Shown: positions 33,658-43,545 of the stretch, piece by piece
Position numbering within the stretch: position 1 is the first letter of the stretch
Layout: the number at the start of each line of letters is the position of its first letter
Assembly (NCBI GenBank): GCA_009667805.1
Contig: CM019069.1
Coordinates: forward strand, 96,817,204 to 96,881,203
Source: Leptobrachium leishanense
Lineage: Eukaryota; Chordata; Amphibia; Anura; Megophryidae
Reading direction: 5' to 3'
Length of the DNA stretch: 64,000 bases
Translations under genes and position numbers: made by a program
Notes under the pieces: generated by a model
Databases searched by the model: none
Told to the model about the DNA's origin: nothing
Seen by the model: only the letters and a program-made list of their open reading frames with translations

Positions 33658-36600
33658 ATGGATCCAGACACTGTTGCCGAGTGGTGTGGGGAGCACAGTA
33701 GCCAGTCAGAATGTTGTACAGTTATGGATATTCCAGCAGACACTTGGGCTGAAGATCAGATTCGCCAGGCCGTGGCCACGCTAGCACCAGATCATCGGGG
33801 GTTAATACTGGACATTGAAAAAAACCCAGATACTTCTCACATGTATGTTCTTCTCGAATGGAGAAAGGGTGTTCCGCCATGTTTTCAGGGCACGAGCATG
33901 AAACTGGCCGAAGAGGTGGAAGTCCAACTAATTAAGCCAAGTACGCCACGTGGCGAATCCGCAAGTGTTTCCGTGCCTAGTCCGTTGGCCATGATAGGGC
34001 CTGAATTTATCGTGGCTATTGGAGATCTACTGGCTAAATGTCAGAAAACAAGCCCTCCTCACACTAACTTCGGTTATCGACGGTTAAGAAATTTTACAGG
34101 AAACGTACCAACTCCGGCGGGAGAAGAAACCTTTGAAGAATGGGTGGAACAGGCGATGCAGGCTCTGGATGAGTGGGATGTCCCTGAGGCCCAGAAAAAG
34201 CAAAGGATCACCGAGAGCTTAAAGGGACCTGCGTCAGAAGCGGTGAGAAACCTAAAACTGAGTAGAAAAGATTGTACTGCTTTGGATTATTTAAACGTTC
34301 TTGAAGAAGTTTTTGGGCGAACTGAAAAGGCGGCCGAATTGAAACGTCTTCAGTCTCAAGTCCTAAAGTGGAAGGAATTGTTCTCGAAAGATGAGTTCGA
34401 TGTGGGCCTAGCTAAGAGTACTGAGCACCGCATTCGGTTACAAGAAGACAAGCCGTTTCGTGAAAGATCAAGGCGAGTTCCGCTGGGAGACTTGGATGAT
34501 CTGCGAGAGCAACTGAATGAATTGCAAAGAACCAAGGTGATTCAAGAGTCCAGGAGTCCGTATGCATCTCCCATAGTGTTGGTCCGGAAGAAAAATGGTT
34601 CTGTCCGCTTATGTATAGACTACCGCACATTGAACCGGAGAACCATCCCCGATCAATATGCCACTCCTCGGATAGAAGATGCCCTACAGTGTTTGTCTGG
34701 AGCCAAGTGGTTTAGTGTACTAGACCTGCGAAGCGGGTATCACCAGATACCGATGCATCCTGAAGATAGGGAGAAAACTGCGTTCATCTGTCCACTGGGG
34801 TTCTTTGAATTCAACAGGATGCCTCAAGGCCTTACGGGGGCTCCAGCCACGTTCCAACGGTTGATGGAGAAGACAGTCGGGGATATGAATCTAATCGAAG
34901 TATTGGTGTACCTGGATGACATAATTGTGTTTGGGAAGACTCTGGAAGAACATGAGCAACGTTTGGAGAAGGTCTTGAAGAGGCTCCATGAAGAGGGGCT
35001 GAAACTGTCTCTAGAGAAATGCCAATTCTGTCTACCGTCTGTTACGTATTTGGGACATGTGGTCTCAGCAGAAGGTGTTTCAACAGACCCTCGGAAGTTG
35101 GAGGCCGTAGCTTCTTGGCCTAGACCCCGAAACGTCACTGAACTTAGATCTTTCTTGGGATTCTGTTCATACTATCGAAGATTTGTGGCAGGATTTGCGA
35201 AAATAGCTCAACCACTGAACAAACTCCTGCAGAAGGAAACCACAGAAGAAGGCTGCAAGGTCTCTGACAAAAACCCGTCAGCTCCGGGGCCAAGGAAAGC
35301 TCGAGAGTCTATACAAGGTGAATGGACTAGTCAATGCGAAGGAACTTTCGTAAAGCTGAAAGAGAGCCTAACCCGAGCTCCTGTTTTGGCCTATGCGGAC
35401 CCTCACAAGCCGTATGAACTACATGTGGATGCCAGCCGAGAAGGTCTGGGAGGAGTCCTATATCAGGAGTATGGTGGATTGCTGAGGCCTGTGGCGTACG
35501 TGAGCCGGAGCCTTGCGCCTTCAGAGAAGAACTATCCGACTCACAAGCTGGAGTTCCTAGCCTTGAAGTGGGCAGTGGTGGACAAGTTGAAAGACTATCT
35601 GTATGGAGCTGAGTTCGTGATCAAGACGGATAACAATCCTCTTACCTACATCCTTACTACCGCAAAATTGGATGCAACGGGACATCGGTGGTTGGCCGCT
35701 CTGTCAGGGTTTCGGTTCAGCCTGAAGTATCGCCCTGGGGTGAATAATCGAGATGCTGATGCGTTATCGAGAAGACCCTACACTACAGAATGGACTCAGT
35801 TGACTCCCGACGGGGTGCAAGCTTTGTGTCAAGGAACAGAGCGCCGGGTCAAAGGAGGGATTGAAGCAGAGGCCATAGGAGTTATGGCTGCGGCTGTTCC
35901 TGAGTTCTACTGTAACCCTACGCAGTTAAGGGATGAAAGTTTACCTACCTTTTCGAGACAGGACCTGAAAGCGGATCAGGCCAGAGACCCTTTAATTGCT
36001 TTGACCATAAAGGCCCTGACTGCAAACCAGCGAGAGATTTTGTTAACCAACTCCCCGAGTGGAGCCAGGTTGGTCTACAAAGAATGGGAGCGGTTAAAGA
36101 TGCTGGATGGGGTGGTCTACCGAAGGGGCCCCTCAGGTAACGCTGAAGAGATTCAACAGTTATTCCTCCCCACTAAACATAGGGAGAGTGTGCTGCGATC
36201 ACTACATGATGAGCATGGACATTTGGGTGCAGAAATAACTTTTAAACTGGTGCGAGATAGGTTCTATTGGCCTTGCATGAGGGTTGAAGTGGAAAGTTAT
36301 TGTCATTCCTGTCTGAGGTGTATTCAGAGAAAGACTCTACCGACCCGAACTGCTCCAATGAGCCATCTGCAGAGCCAGGGACCCATGGATTTGGTGTGCA
36401 TTGACTTCTTGTGCTTAGAGCCGGATGCTAGTGGGCAAGGGAACATTCTAATAGTGACTGATCATTTCACTCCTTACGCCCAAGCTTTTTCCACGAAAGA
36501 TCAACGCGCTCCGACTGTAGCCAAGGTGTTGATGGAAAAGTTCTTTGTTCACTACGGACTACCAAGGAGGATACACTCTGATCAGGGTAGAGACTTTGAA

Positions 36601-37869
36601 AGCAGACTGGTGGGGCAGTTGTTAGAGCTGTTGGGAATCCAAAAGACCCGAACCACACCATATCACCCTCAAGGTGATGCTCAGCCTGAAAGGTTTAATC
36701 GCACACTGCTAAACATGCTGGGGACCTTGTCGAATGTGGAGAAGCAGAGTTGGAGTCGACACATAGCTACTCTGGTGCATGCATATAACAGTACGGAGAG
36801 CGATGCAACTGGATACTCACCGTACCGTCTTATGTTTGGAAGAGAGGCTCGACTGTCGGTTGATTTGGCATTTGGGTTATCTCTAGACCAGACGTCAGTA
36901 GCTTCCCATAGAAACTACGTGGATAGACTTCGAAAGAATTTGGCTTCTGCATTTGAACAGGCCCGGTTGACCTCGGGAAACAGGGAGCAAAGAAACAAAA
37001 GGAACTATGACTTGAAGGTCCGAATACAAGATCTACAACCCGGTGATAGGGTCCTATTGAAGAACTTGGGTGCTGCTGCGAGGCACAAGTTGGCGGATAG
37101 GTGGAGTTCCCAGGTTTACATTGTCTGCAAACAACTGCCAGGTCTACCAGTGTATCAGATTCGCCCGGATGGAAAGGCTGGGCCTCTCAAGAACTGGCAC
37201 CGGAATCATTTGTTACCTTTGAGAGAGGCTGTGAGAATGCCAGTTGGGGACGAACCGCCTCTGCCGAATCCGCCTGTTCCACGTTTGCCCCCTGTTACTC
37301 GGTCTCAACAGACCCGAGTTGCCGAAGAGAGCGAAAGGGACAGTGAAGAAGAGAGTTATTGTCTAGACTGGATGCGCTCACCGGAACCTGAGGAGGTTGT
37401 CGCTGTTCCTGAGCGGTGGGAGAGTAATTTGAGGCCTGAAGCTCCTGAATTTCTGCTAGAAATCCCTGAGGCTCTTGAAGTTCAGCTGGAAGTCCCTGAG
37501 GCTGTTGGGATCCCGGTAGCTCCGGAAGTTGAAGCTTATTCTGGCGATTATAGTTCTATGCCTTCGCTGGAGGGATCATACTCTGAAGAAACGTCTGCTC
37601 CAGTGATCGAGAGAAGGATTGAGCCAACACCTATAGTACTTCCACCTGAAGAGGAACTGATTGAGGCAGAACCAAAACGCTCTGTTCGACCGCCCCAACG
37701 ACTCACCTACGACTCACCAGGACATAGCACGGAAGAGGCCATCACCACAATACGGAGGTTGCCCGAAGTGTCTGCTATGCTAGCTGAGGTAGCTCAAAAT
37801 ATGAGTCAACTTGAGGAAGTGTTATTAACTCACTATATGTATGCTGCTGAACCTGTGCATGTTATGTAA
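33658..37869 (+). CDS. Gypsy gag-pol fusion: PNMA-like gag, RT, RNase H, integrase (no protease)
   Basis: 1403 codons, uninterrupted. Residues 1-110 have the PNMA-type N-terminal layout (MDPDTVAEWCGEH, then DIPADTWAEDQI). Residues about 140-235 resemble the PNMA/gypsy capsid (GEETFEEWVEQAM, ITESLKGPASEAV, LNVLEEVFG). At about residue 236 the capsid passes straight into the RT linker (LFSKDEFDVGLAKSTEHRI). The CCHC knuckle and protease that normally lie between are missing, without loss of frame. RT: YLDD at 418-421. RNase H: HVDASREGLGGVL, KTDNNPLTYI. Integrase: HHCC (HDEHGHLG...CHSCLRC) and Asp916, Asp975, Glu1011. The last 180 residues are Glu/Pro-rich. Start chosen as the first ATG after the primer site, with the PNMA-like N-terminus. 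Likely retrotransposition-defective alone unless a protease is supplied elsewhere. Confidence 0.9.
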   Translation: MDPDTVAEWCGEHSSQSECCTVMDIPADTWAEDQIRQAVATLAPDHRGLILDIEKNPDTSHMYVLLEWRKGVPPCFQGTSMKLAEEVEVQLIKPSTPRGESASVSVPSPLAMIGPEFIVAIGDLLAKCQKTSPPHTNFGYRRLRNFTGNVPTPAGEETFEEWVEQAMQALDEWDVPEAQKKQRITESLKGPASEAVRNLKLSRKDCTALDYLNVLEEVFGRTEKAAELKRLQSQVLKWKELFSKDEFDVGLAKSTEHRIRLQEDKPFRERSRRVPLGDLDDLREQLNELQRTKVIQESRSPYASPIVLVRKKNGSVRLCIDYRTLNRRTIPDQYATPRIEDALQCLSGAKWFSVLDLRSGYHQIPMHPEDREKTAFICPLGFFEFNRMPQGLTGAPATFQRLMEKTVGDMNLIEVLVYLDDIIVFGKTLEEHEQRLEKVLKRLHEEGLKLSLEKCQFCLPSVTYLGHVVSAEGVSTDPRKLEAVASWPRPRNVTELRSFLGFCSYYRRFVAGFAKIAQPLNKLLQKETTEEGCKVSDKNPSAPGPRKARESIQGEWTSQCEGTFVKLKESLTRAPVLAYADPHKPYELHVDASREGLGGVLYQEYGGLLRPVAYVSRSLAPSEKNYPTHKLEFLALKWAVVDKLKDYLYGAEFVIKTDNNPLTYILTTAKLDATGHRWLAALSGFRFSLKYRPGVNNRDADALSRRPYTTEWTQLTPDGVQALCQGTERRVKGGIEAEAIGVMAAAVPEFYCNPTQLRDESLPTFSRQDLKADQARDPLIALTIKALTANQREILLTNSPSGARLVYKEWERLKMLDGVVYRRGPSGNAEEIQQLFLPTKHRESVLRSLHDEHGHLGAEITFKLVRDRFYWPCMRVEVESYCHSCLRCIQRKTLPTRTAPMSHLQSQGPMDLVCIDFLCLEPDASGQGNILIVTDHFTPYAQAFSTKDQRAPTVAKVLMEKFFVHYGLPRRIHSDQGRDFESRLVGQLLELLGIQKTRTTPYHPQGDAQPERFNRTLLNMLGTLSNVEKQSWSRHIATLVHAYNSTESDATGYSPYRLMFGREARLSVDLAFGLSLDQTSVASHRNYVDRLRKNLASAFEQARLTSGNREQRNKRNYDLKVRIQDLQPGDRVLLKNLGAAARHKLADRWSSQVYIVCKQLPGLPVYQIRPDGKAGPLKNWHRNHLLPLREAVRMPVGDEPPLPNPPVPRLPPVTRSQQTRVAEESERDSEEESYCLDWMRSPEPEEVVAVPERWESNLRPEAPEFLLEIPEALEVQLEVPEAVGIPVAPEVEAYSGDYSSMPSLEGSYSEETSAPVIERRIEPTPIVLPPEEELIEAEPKRSVRPPQRLTYDSPGHSTEEAITTIRRLPEVSAMLAEVAQNMSQLEEVLLTHYMYAAEPVHVM

Positions 37870-37934
37870 ACTGTATTCAAAATTGTGGAAATGTATGTAA
37901 CTGTTGTACCTCCTTGGAGAGACCCAAGAGTTCT

Positions 37935-37947
37935 AGGAGGGGGAGAG
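37935..37947 (+). other. Polypurine tract of the gypsy element
   Basis: AGGAGGGGGAGAG directly before the 3' LTR, the expected plus-strand primer. Confidence 0.8.
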
Positions 37948-39025
37948 TGTAGCGCTGTGTTAAAAATCTTGCTGTGGCAGTACCTATTTTTGGCCACAAG
38001 ATGGAGACTATCGCGATCAGAGATACTGGACATTGGGACTACAATGCCCGGCATGCTTTGCAAGAAGACAGGAAGTGGGTGGGAACTGGAGACTTACATC
38101 CTCTGCCTCGTGGAGAAAGTTCCAGAGCGCGCCAGGGAAGGAAAGAGAACAGACGCATTGAAGAGATCACGAGAGGGCCTAGGCCAGAGATCAAGAGAGA
38201 CCTGTTAGTCCAGAGAGGATCACCTAATCTGAAGAGAAGGAGATCCACCGGAGTCCAGACATTGCTGCAGACCGGAGGAATCGAACGGAGAGCAGGCGGT
38301 GAGCTGGATGAGCTGTGTGGAGTCAGACAACGGATCCGGCCGCTAGTATTCCCAGTCAAAATCGGGTGGAGAGACGTCCTGGGTCAGTGGAGCTTAAAGA
38401 AATCGTCGGATGGGTGAGAGGCCTCCAAGGCTGTTTTATGATTAAAGGACGCTCTGCTGTTTTCTCTTTAAAGTCCACAGGGCCCCAACTGACTAGTCGA
38501 AGACCTTCCTTTAAATAAACTCACTGGCCAGTTGAACAGTACCCGGGTACCACACACACACATATACACCTTTCACATTTTGGGACTTAACTTGTGCAGG
38601 ACTCATTTCCTTCTACGAATCGGAACAAGGGGGTTAAAAGATAAAGATACGTTCCGAATATATTTTTCTCTTTTCCGCTGCGCGTTTACCGTAATACGAA
38701 GGGATTGTATGTTTGGGGTTTTGCTACGTGTCCCCTTTTTTCTGAACTATCGGGAAATTGCATTGCTTTTATGTTCGGTTGCGAATATTTTATTTTCCGA
38801 AATACGAAGCCTCGTGTTTCGTTTCTTTTCCGCTGCGCGTTTTACCGGGATACGAAAATACTGTAATAATACTTGTGAATACCGTGTCTCAACATCTGCT
38901 CAAATATTTTAGTAAACTATATAAATATAAAAACTCACAACTGTGTTGGAGTATATTTATTCCCTAGTGCGGGGAGACTGACCCGTGGTTCATTTTCAGC
39001 GGCTCCTCCGGGAGTGAGCGCTACA
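37948..39025 (+). repeat. 3' LTR of the PNMA-gag gypsy element
   Basis: 1078 bp, with four substitutions relative to 32524-33601. The ATTG duplication follows. Confidence 0.93.
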
Positions 39026-39242
39026 ATTGCTTGATGAAACACTTTCCCTGCTGTGGTGTTCACGTGACCAGGTCCACTCCATTACATTATGGTGGCAGCG
39101 GTGGGTTCGATATAAACCGTGGAGTGGAGATGTGCCTGATTCACATTGGCAGTTGGTAAGAGTACCTCATTTGTGACATTTCCTGGGTGTGCGCAAAGTA
39201 CAGGCAATCTGCACTAGGATTGTGTTTCTGTTTCTTAGGAAA

Positions 39243-42200
39243 ATGGATTCTGACAAGCTGTTAAAGTGGATGATGGAACAGCAACAGCAGAGGCAGCAAC
39301 AGGAGTTCCAGCTTCAGCTACTACAGCAGATGCAATCCATCCAGAAACAGCAACATGCCCAGCAGCAACAACTACAGACTGAGACGCAGCAGCAACAGCA
39401 GGAGTTCCAAGTGGCACTTATACAGCAGCTTCTGGAGTATACAAGGGAACAAGGTGCAACAGACGGTTCTTCTAAGGAGTCCTTCTCCCATGCCCTGACC
39501 AAGATTGGACCAGAGGATGATCCAGAAGCCTACCTGACTGCATTTGAGAGACTTGCAACCCTGCCCCAGTGGAAGAAAGGTACCTGGGTTATAAGACTGG
39601 CTCCCTTTTTAACCGGTGAAGCGCAGGCTGCTTATCAGTGTTTGGGGGAAGCCGAAGCAGGGGACTATGATATACTGAAATCTGCTATCCTGAATCGTCT
39701 TGGTCTTTCTGATGAATGTTATAGAAATAAGTTCAGGAATAAGACATTTGTTTTGGGCACTCCCCCTAGGGCTTTTGCTCAGCAGCTTAAAGATTTGGCA
39801 TATAAATGGTTAAAGCCTGCTACTCGCCCAGTCTCTGAAATTATGGATTTATTAATCCTGGAACAATACAACAAACAGCTCCCAAAGGGTCTGTCCCAAT
39901 GGGTTTCACGACACAAACGCAGTTCCTTGGATTATGCTGTCCAAATTTCAGAAGAGTTTCTGCAGGCAGAGGATACCCATGGGTATCAGGTTGCTCAAAA
40001 GCAAAGTAAAAGAGAAAAGTGGGAAACCTTAGGGAAGCAACCTTCTGTTTTAAATGCCCCTCTATCAGGGAGGGAGAAAGTCTCTAAGGGGAACTCAACT
40101 CTAGCAAGTCCCTGGTCTAAGATCAGTACAGAAAGGCCTTCCTGCAATAAAGTGAGGGCTTTAAGCAATGATCAGGTACAAGAAAGGCAGCTGGTATGCT
40201 TTAAGTGTGGAGAAAGTGGGCATGTCGCAAAATTTTGTTCCTCTGTGGACTCTATGGAGTGTGACTATGTTGGCCAGTGTTATGCAGTTAACTCTGAAGT
40301 GAATGACCTGGAAGCTTTTGTAGTCCCAGCATGGGTGAATGGCATAGAAGTCAGGGCCCTTGTTGATTCAGGTTGTAGGAGAACTCTGGTACAACAGGAT
40401 CTTGTCAACTTCAGCTTCTTGGACTCCAAAGAACCTGTGCTCATAATGTGCATACATGGCGATGTAAAATCCTACCCCTCAGCAAAAATTAACCTTCAGA
40501 TAGATGGATATGCATCCCAGGTTGTTACAGGGGTGGCTGAAAAGTTGCCATACCCAGTGGTGGTTGGGAAAGATTTTGAACACTTTGGCAGAGTCCTCAA
40601 AGTTCAGGTCAAAGATGTGGAACTAAGAAAGGAAGAGGAATGCAGTGCAGACATAGGAAGACTCTTCCCTTTTAAGGACCCAGACTTGTTTTCTACAAGA
40701 GCTAGGGTTCATAAATCAAAAACACAAAGAAAACTGGAGAAAAGAGAATGGGCAGACATACAGGACGTGGAACATAAATGCCCTGTTCAGCAGGTGATAG
40801 CTGGGGAAGACATGGGACAGCAAGCAGGGGACCCTGGGGACCCTATACCTGAGTTGGGGACAAGTCCTAGGGATGTGCGAAAGGCACAGAAAAATGACCC
40901 CACACTGAGTGGAGCATACGACAGTCTGGCTGTTGCAAACGGACATGTTTTGGATGCACTCAAGCATAGTCAGTTCCCCCATTTTATGCTAAGGGATGAA
41001 TTGCTATACAGAGTTTGCAAACACCCTAATACAGGAGACCTATGTGAGCAGATATTGGTACCAAAAGGCTATAGGAGACAACTGTTACAGGTGTCTCATT
41101 CTATTCCCCTTGCAGGGCATTTGGGGAGAGAGAAGACTCTGGCCCGTTTATTGTACAGGTTTTTCTGGCCGGGTGTATATAAGGAGGTAGAAAATTTTTG
41201 TAAGTCCTGCCCGGAATGTCAGCTAGTGGCTCCAAAGGGACAAGTCAAAGCACCACTTATACCGATACCATTAGTGGAACTGCCATTTGAAAGGATTGGG
41301 GTTGATCTAGTTGGTCCTCTTGAGAAAACTGCAGCAGGTAACCATCATATCTTGGTAATAGTTGATTATGCAACCCGGTACCCAGAGGCGATACCTCTCA
41401 GAAATACCTCAGCCTCGACAATAGCCAATGAATTGATAAAGTTGTTCTCAAGAGTGTGTATTCCTAAAGAGATACTGACAGACCAGGGTACAAACTTCAC
41501 TTCAAAGCTTATGAAGGAGGTTTGTGCTCTCCTAAACATAAAGTCACTTAAAACGTCAGTCTACCACCCGCAAACGGACGGGTTGGTAGAGAGATTTAAT
41601 GGCACGCTCAAAAAAATTTTGCGGAAATTCGTGGATGGGGAGAACAGAGACTGGGACAAATTGTTGCCATATCTGTTGTTGGCTATCCGTGAGGTTCCGC
41701 AGTCTTCAACTGGGTTTTCACCCTTTGAGTTGCTTTATGGGAGGAGACCTAGAGGCATATTTGACATAGTGAAGGAAGAGTGGGAGGCGCAGTCTAATTC
41801 AGACCAGAATATCCTACAGTACACTATGCAGTTGAGAGAGAGACTTAAAAGGGTCGGGCAATTTGCTGTTAGTAACTTAGAAACTGCCCAACAGGCGCAA
41901 GCTCTCAGCTATAACAGAAATGCAAAAGCCCGGGAGTTTAAGCCCGGAGATAGAGTGTTATTGCTTCTACCTAGTTCAGAAAGTAAGCTGTTGGCAAAAT
42001 GGCAAGGGCCTTATGAGGTAATAAGAAGAATGGGGGATGTTGACTACGAAATCTTCCGCCCTGGACATAAAAAGGAAAAACAAATATATCATGTTAATCT
42101 GTTAAAACTCTGGAGAGCCAAGGAAAACTTGTTTATTGCTCCCAGAGCGGATAGGCTAGACGTGGGGCCAGATGTACGTGAAATTCAGGAGAAATCGATG

Positions 42201-42470
42201 GGCGTGACTTTGGGAAAACAATTAAGTCCAGCCCAGCAAAAGGGAGCACAGCGGCTGCTGGAGGCCTTTACCGATGTGTTTTCTACACGTCCAGGAAATA
42301 CACACTTAATTACACATCACATAAAGACGAAAAGTGATGAAGTTGTTAGATTGAGGCCATACTTGATACCAGAGAAATTGCGGAAGGTAGTACAAGAAGA
42401 AATAGAGAGCATGCTGAAGCTGGGGGTTATAGAGCCTTCAAACAGTGAGTGGTGCAGCCCAATAGTTGGG
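39243..42470 (+). CDS. Gmr1-like gag-protease-integrase ORF, truncated at the start of RT
   Basis: Starts MDSDKLLKWMMEQQQQRQQQ (39243). A Gln-rich coiled coil covers residues about 9-75, then a capsid-like region (DPEAYLTAFERLATL, KGLSQWVSRHK), a CCHC knuckle CFKCGESGHVAKFC at 319-332, protease DSG near residue 375, integrase zinc domain (AGHLGREKTLARLL, CPECQ), and an integrase core with Asp688, Asp747 and Glu783. WQGPYEVIRRMG follows, then the first RT words LGVIEPSNSEWCSPIV, and it stops there. The open frame continues to 42539 only by running through antisense Helitron DNA; those last ~23 codons are not part of the element. Integrase-before-RT order as in copy 1. No frameshift in 3.2 kb. 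Confidence 0.87.
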
Positions 42471-42935
42471 TCTTGGTATGGTTTTGGGAAGTTTTTAGAG
42501 CAAACACCATCAGCCATGCATGGCGAATTAATATTCTGAGGCCCACATGGTCCATGTATCATGTGTTTGATGACTATTGCATGTAATCGGGGTTGTGCAT
42601 GAATGTCGGGGATTTTTGATGGAATGAACCTATCAATAGCATCAGCATCTTTAAGCTTATCTTGAGGTGATAATATGAGTAAAATATGTGCATGAGGTAA
42701 TCCACGTTTTTGAAACTCTATTACATGAATTTTAGCAACAGGTTTACCTAACACATGTTTGTTTGTGATGTCGTGTAGTAGTTCTTTTAGCTTTAAGTTG
42801 AAAACTTTGGCAACCAAATCAGGGCGGTATTCCACTGCTTGACCTTCTGTAATATTTTCTAAAATTTCTGGCCATTTCTGGGTTGCATGTCATTGTTATG
42901 AAGAAGTCAGGCTTCCCATATTTTCGCACAATAGC
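42471..42935 (-). pseudogene. Helitron Rep segment with HUH motif, second copy
   Basis: Same segment as 24870-25334, about five differences in 465 bp. A one-base insertion at about 42880 (CATTTCTGGG against CATTTTGGG) shifts the frame before the HUH motif. It ends at ATAGC (42931-42935) next to the solo BEL LTR and continues in Helitron sequence at 43546. The other edge (42471) abuts the truncated Gmr1-like element at the point where copy 1 passes into the helicase half. Confidence 0.88.
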
Positions 42936-43545
42936 TGTCCTGTCCCCACTCCACGTACCCCCGGGGTCTATGTGCAGCTTAACAGGCAGGTAAACCTCTC
43001 CTACGAGTCAATGAACGAGACCGGTTTGCAGTCTGAAGGTTTTATTAACCCGTTGTAGGAATGTGGTAAAACTATAGGAGTACAGAAATATACGATATAA
43101 AGATACAGAATATATACGTGTTTTACATAGATAATAATACAAAACAGGATGTGTCCATATAAAACGTGGGGGTTTTATAACTAGGCCGGACTAAGATTAC
43201 ATGAAAAGCAGCTGGCTGCAATATAAGGGTTTACAAATTACAGCACATAAGGTGCTTCTAAAGCTGAGGGAAACTGTAAGGTGACTGGGAGGAATTTAGA
43301 CCATAACCTTACCGACGATGCTTTCAATAGGGGGAGAGATTGTAATGAGGTGTTCCTTCCAGCTCCTGTGGTGAAGGAAAATGGTGGCCTCTCCCACAAT
43401 CCCCTGTAATAGTGAGGGAAGCACATGACTTAGCCTATAGGAATTCTGGGAAGGCTGAATACCAGGGTGCTGTAAAAATAAACGGCCACTAGATGGCGTC
43501 TCTAAACACATTACATTTTACATTTCTGCTCTGAAAGGCAGCACA
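42936..43545 (-). repeat. Solo BEL LTR inside the Helitron Rep gene
   Basis: 610 bp, about 1% different from 25335-25947. Flanked by the exact 5-bp duplication ATAGC (42931-42935, 43546-43550). Helitron Rep reads from 43546 into 42935 across it (DAMAI | VRKYGKP), so this is a clean insertion reduced to one LTR. Confidence 0.92.

Larger units (their letters stand above)
32524..39025 (+). mobile_element. Young Ty3/gypsy element with PNMA-like gag
   Basis: LTRs of 1078 bp at both ends differ at only four positions and have no indels. TSD is ATTG (32520-32523 and 39026-39029). It has a tRNA-Pro-type primer-binding site, one 1403-codon ORF, and a polypurine tract. The element sits inside the 5' LTR of the Gmr1-like element and is the youngest insertion in the nest. 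The ORF order gag-RT-RNase H-integrase is standard gypsy, but zinc knuckle and protease are absent. Confidence 0.93.
31105..42470 (+). mobile_element. Gmr1-like LTR retrotransposon, copy 2, host to two insertions and 3'-truncated
   Basis: The 5' LTR is in three pieces: 31105-31254, 32353-32523 and 39030-39096 (about 388 bp in total). It is split by an LTR-only insertion (TSD GGTGG) and by the gypsy element (TSD ATTG). After the LTR comes a primer-binding site TGGTGGCAGCGGTGGG (39100-39115), which fits the 3' end of tRNA-Leu. The gag-protease-integrase ORF follows. The sequence breaks off inside the first RT block at about 42470 and joins Helitron DNA. There is no 3' LTR. Confidence 0.85.

Noticed and set aside
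39189..39242. Upstream start (39189) for the Gmr1-like gag ORF
   Set aside because: The ATG at 39243 begins the Gln-rich gag start, equivalent to copy 1. The extra 18 codons look like leader sequence.
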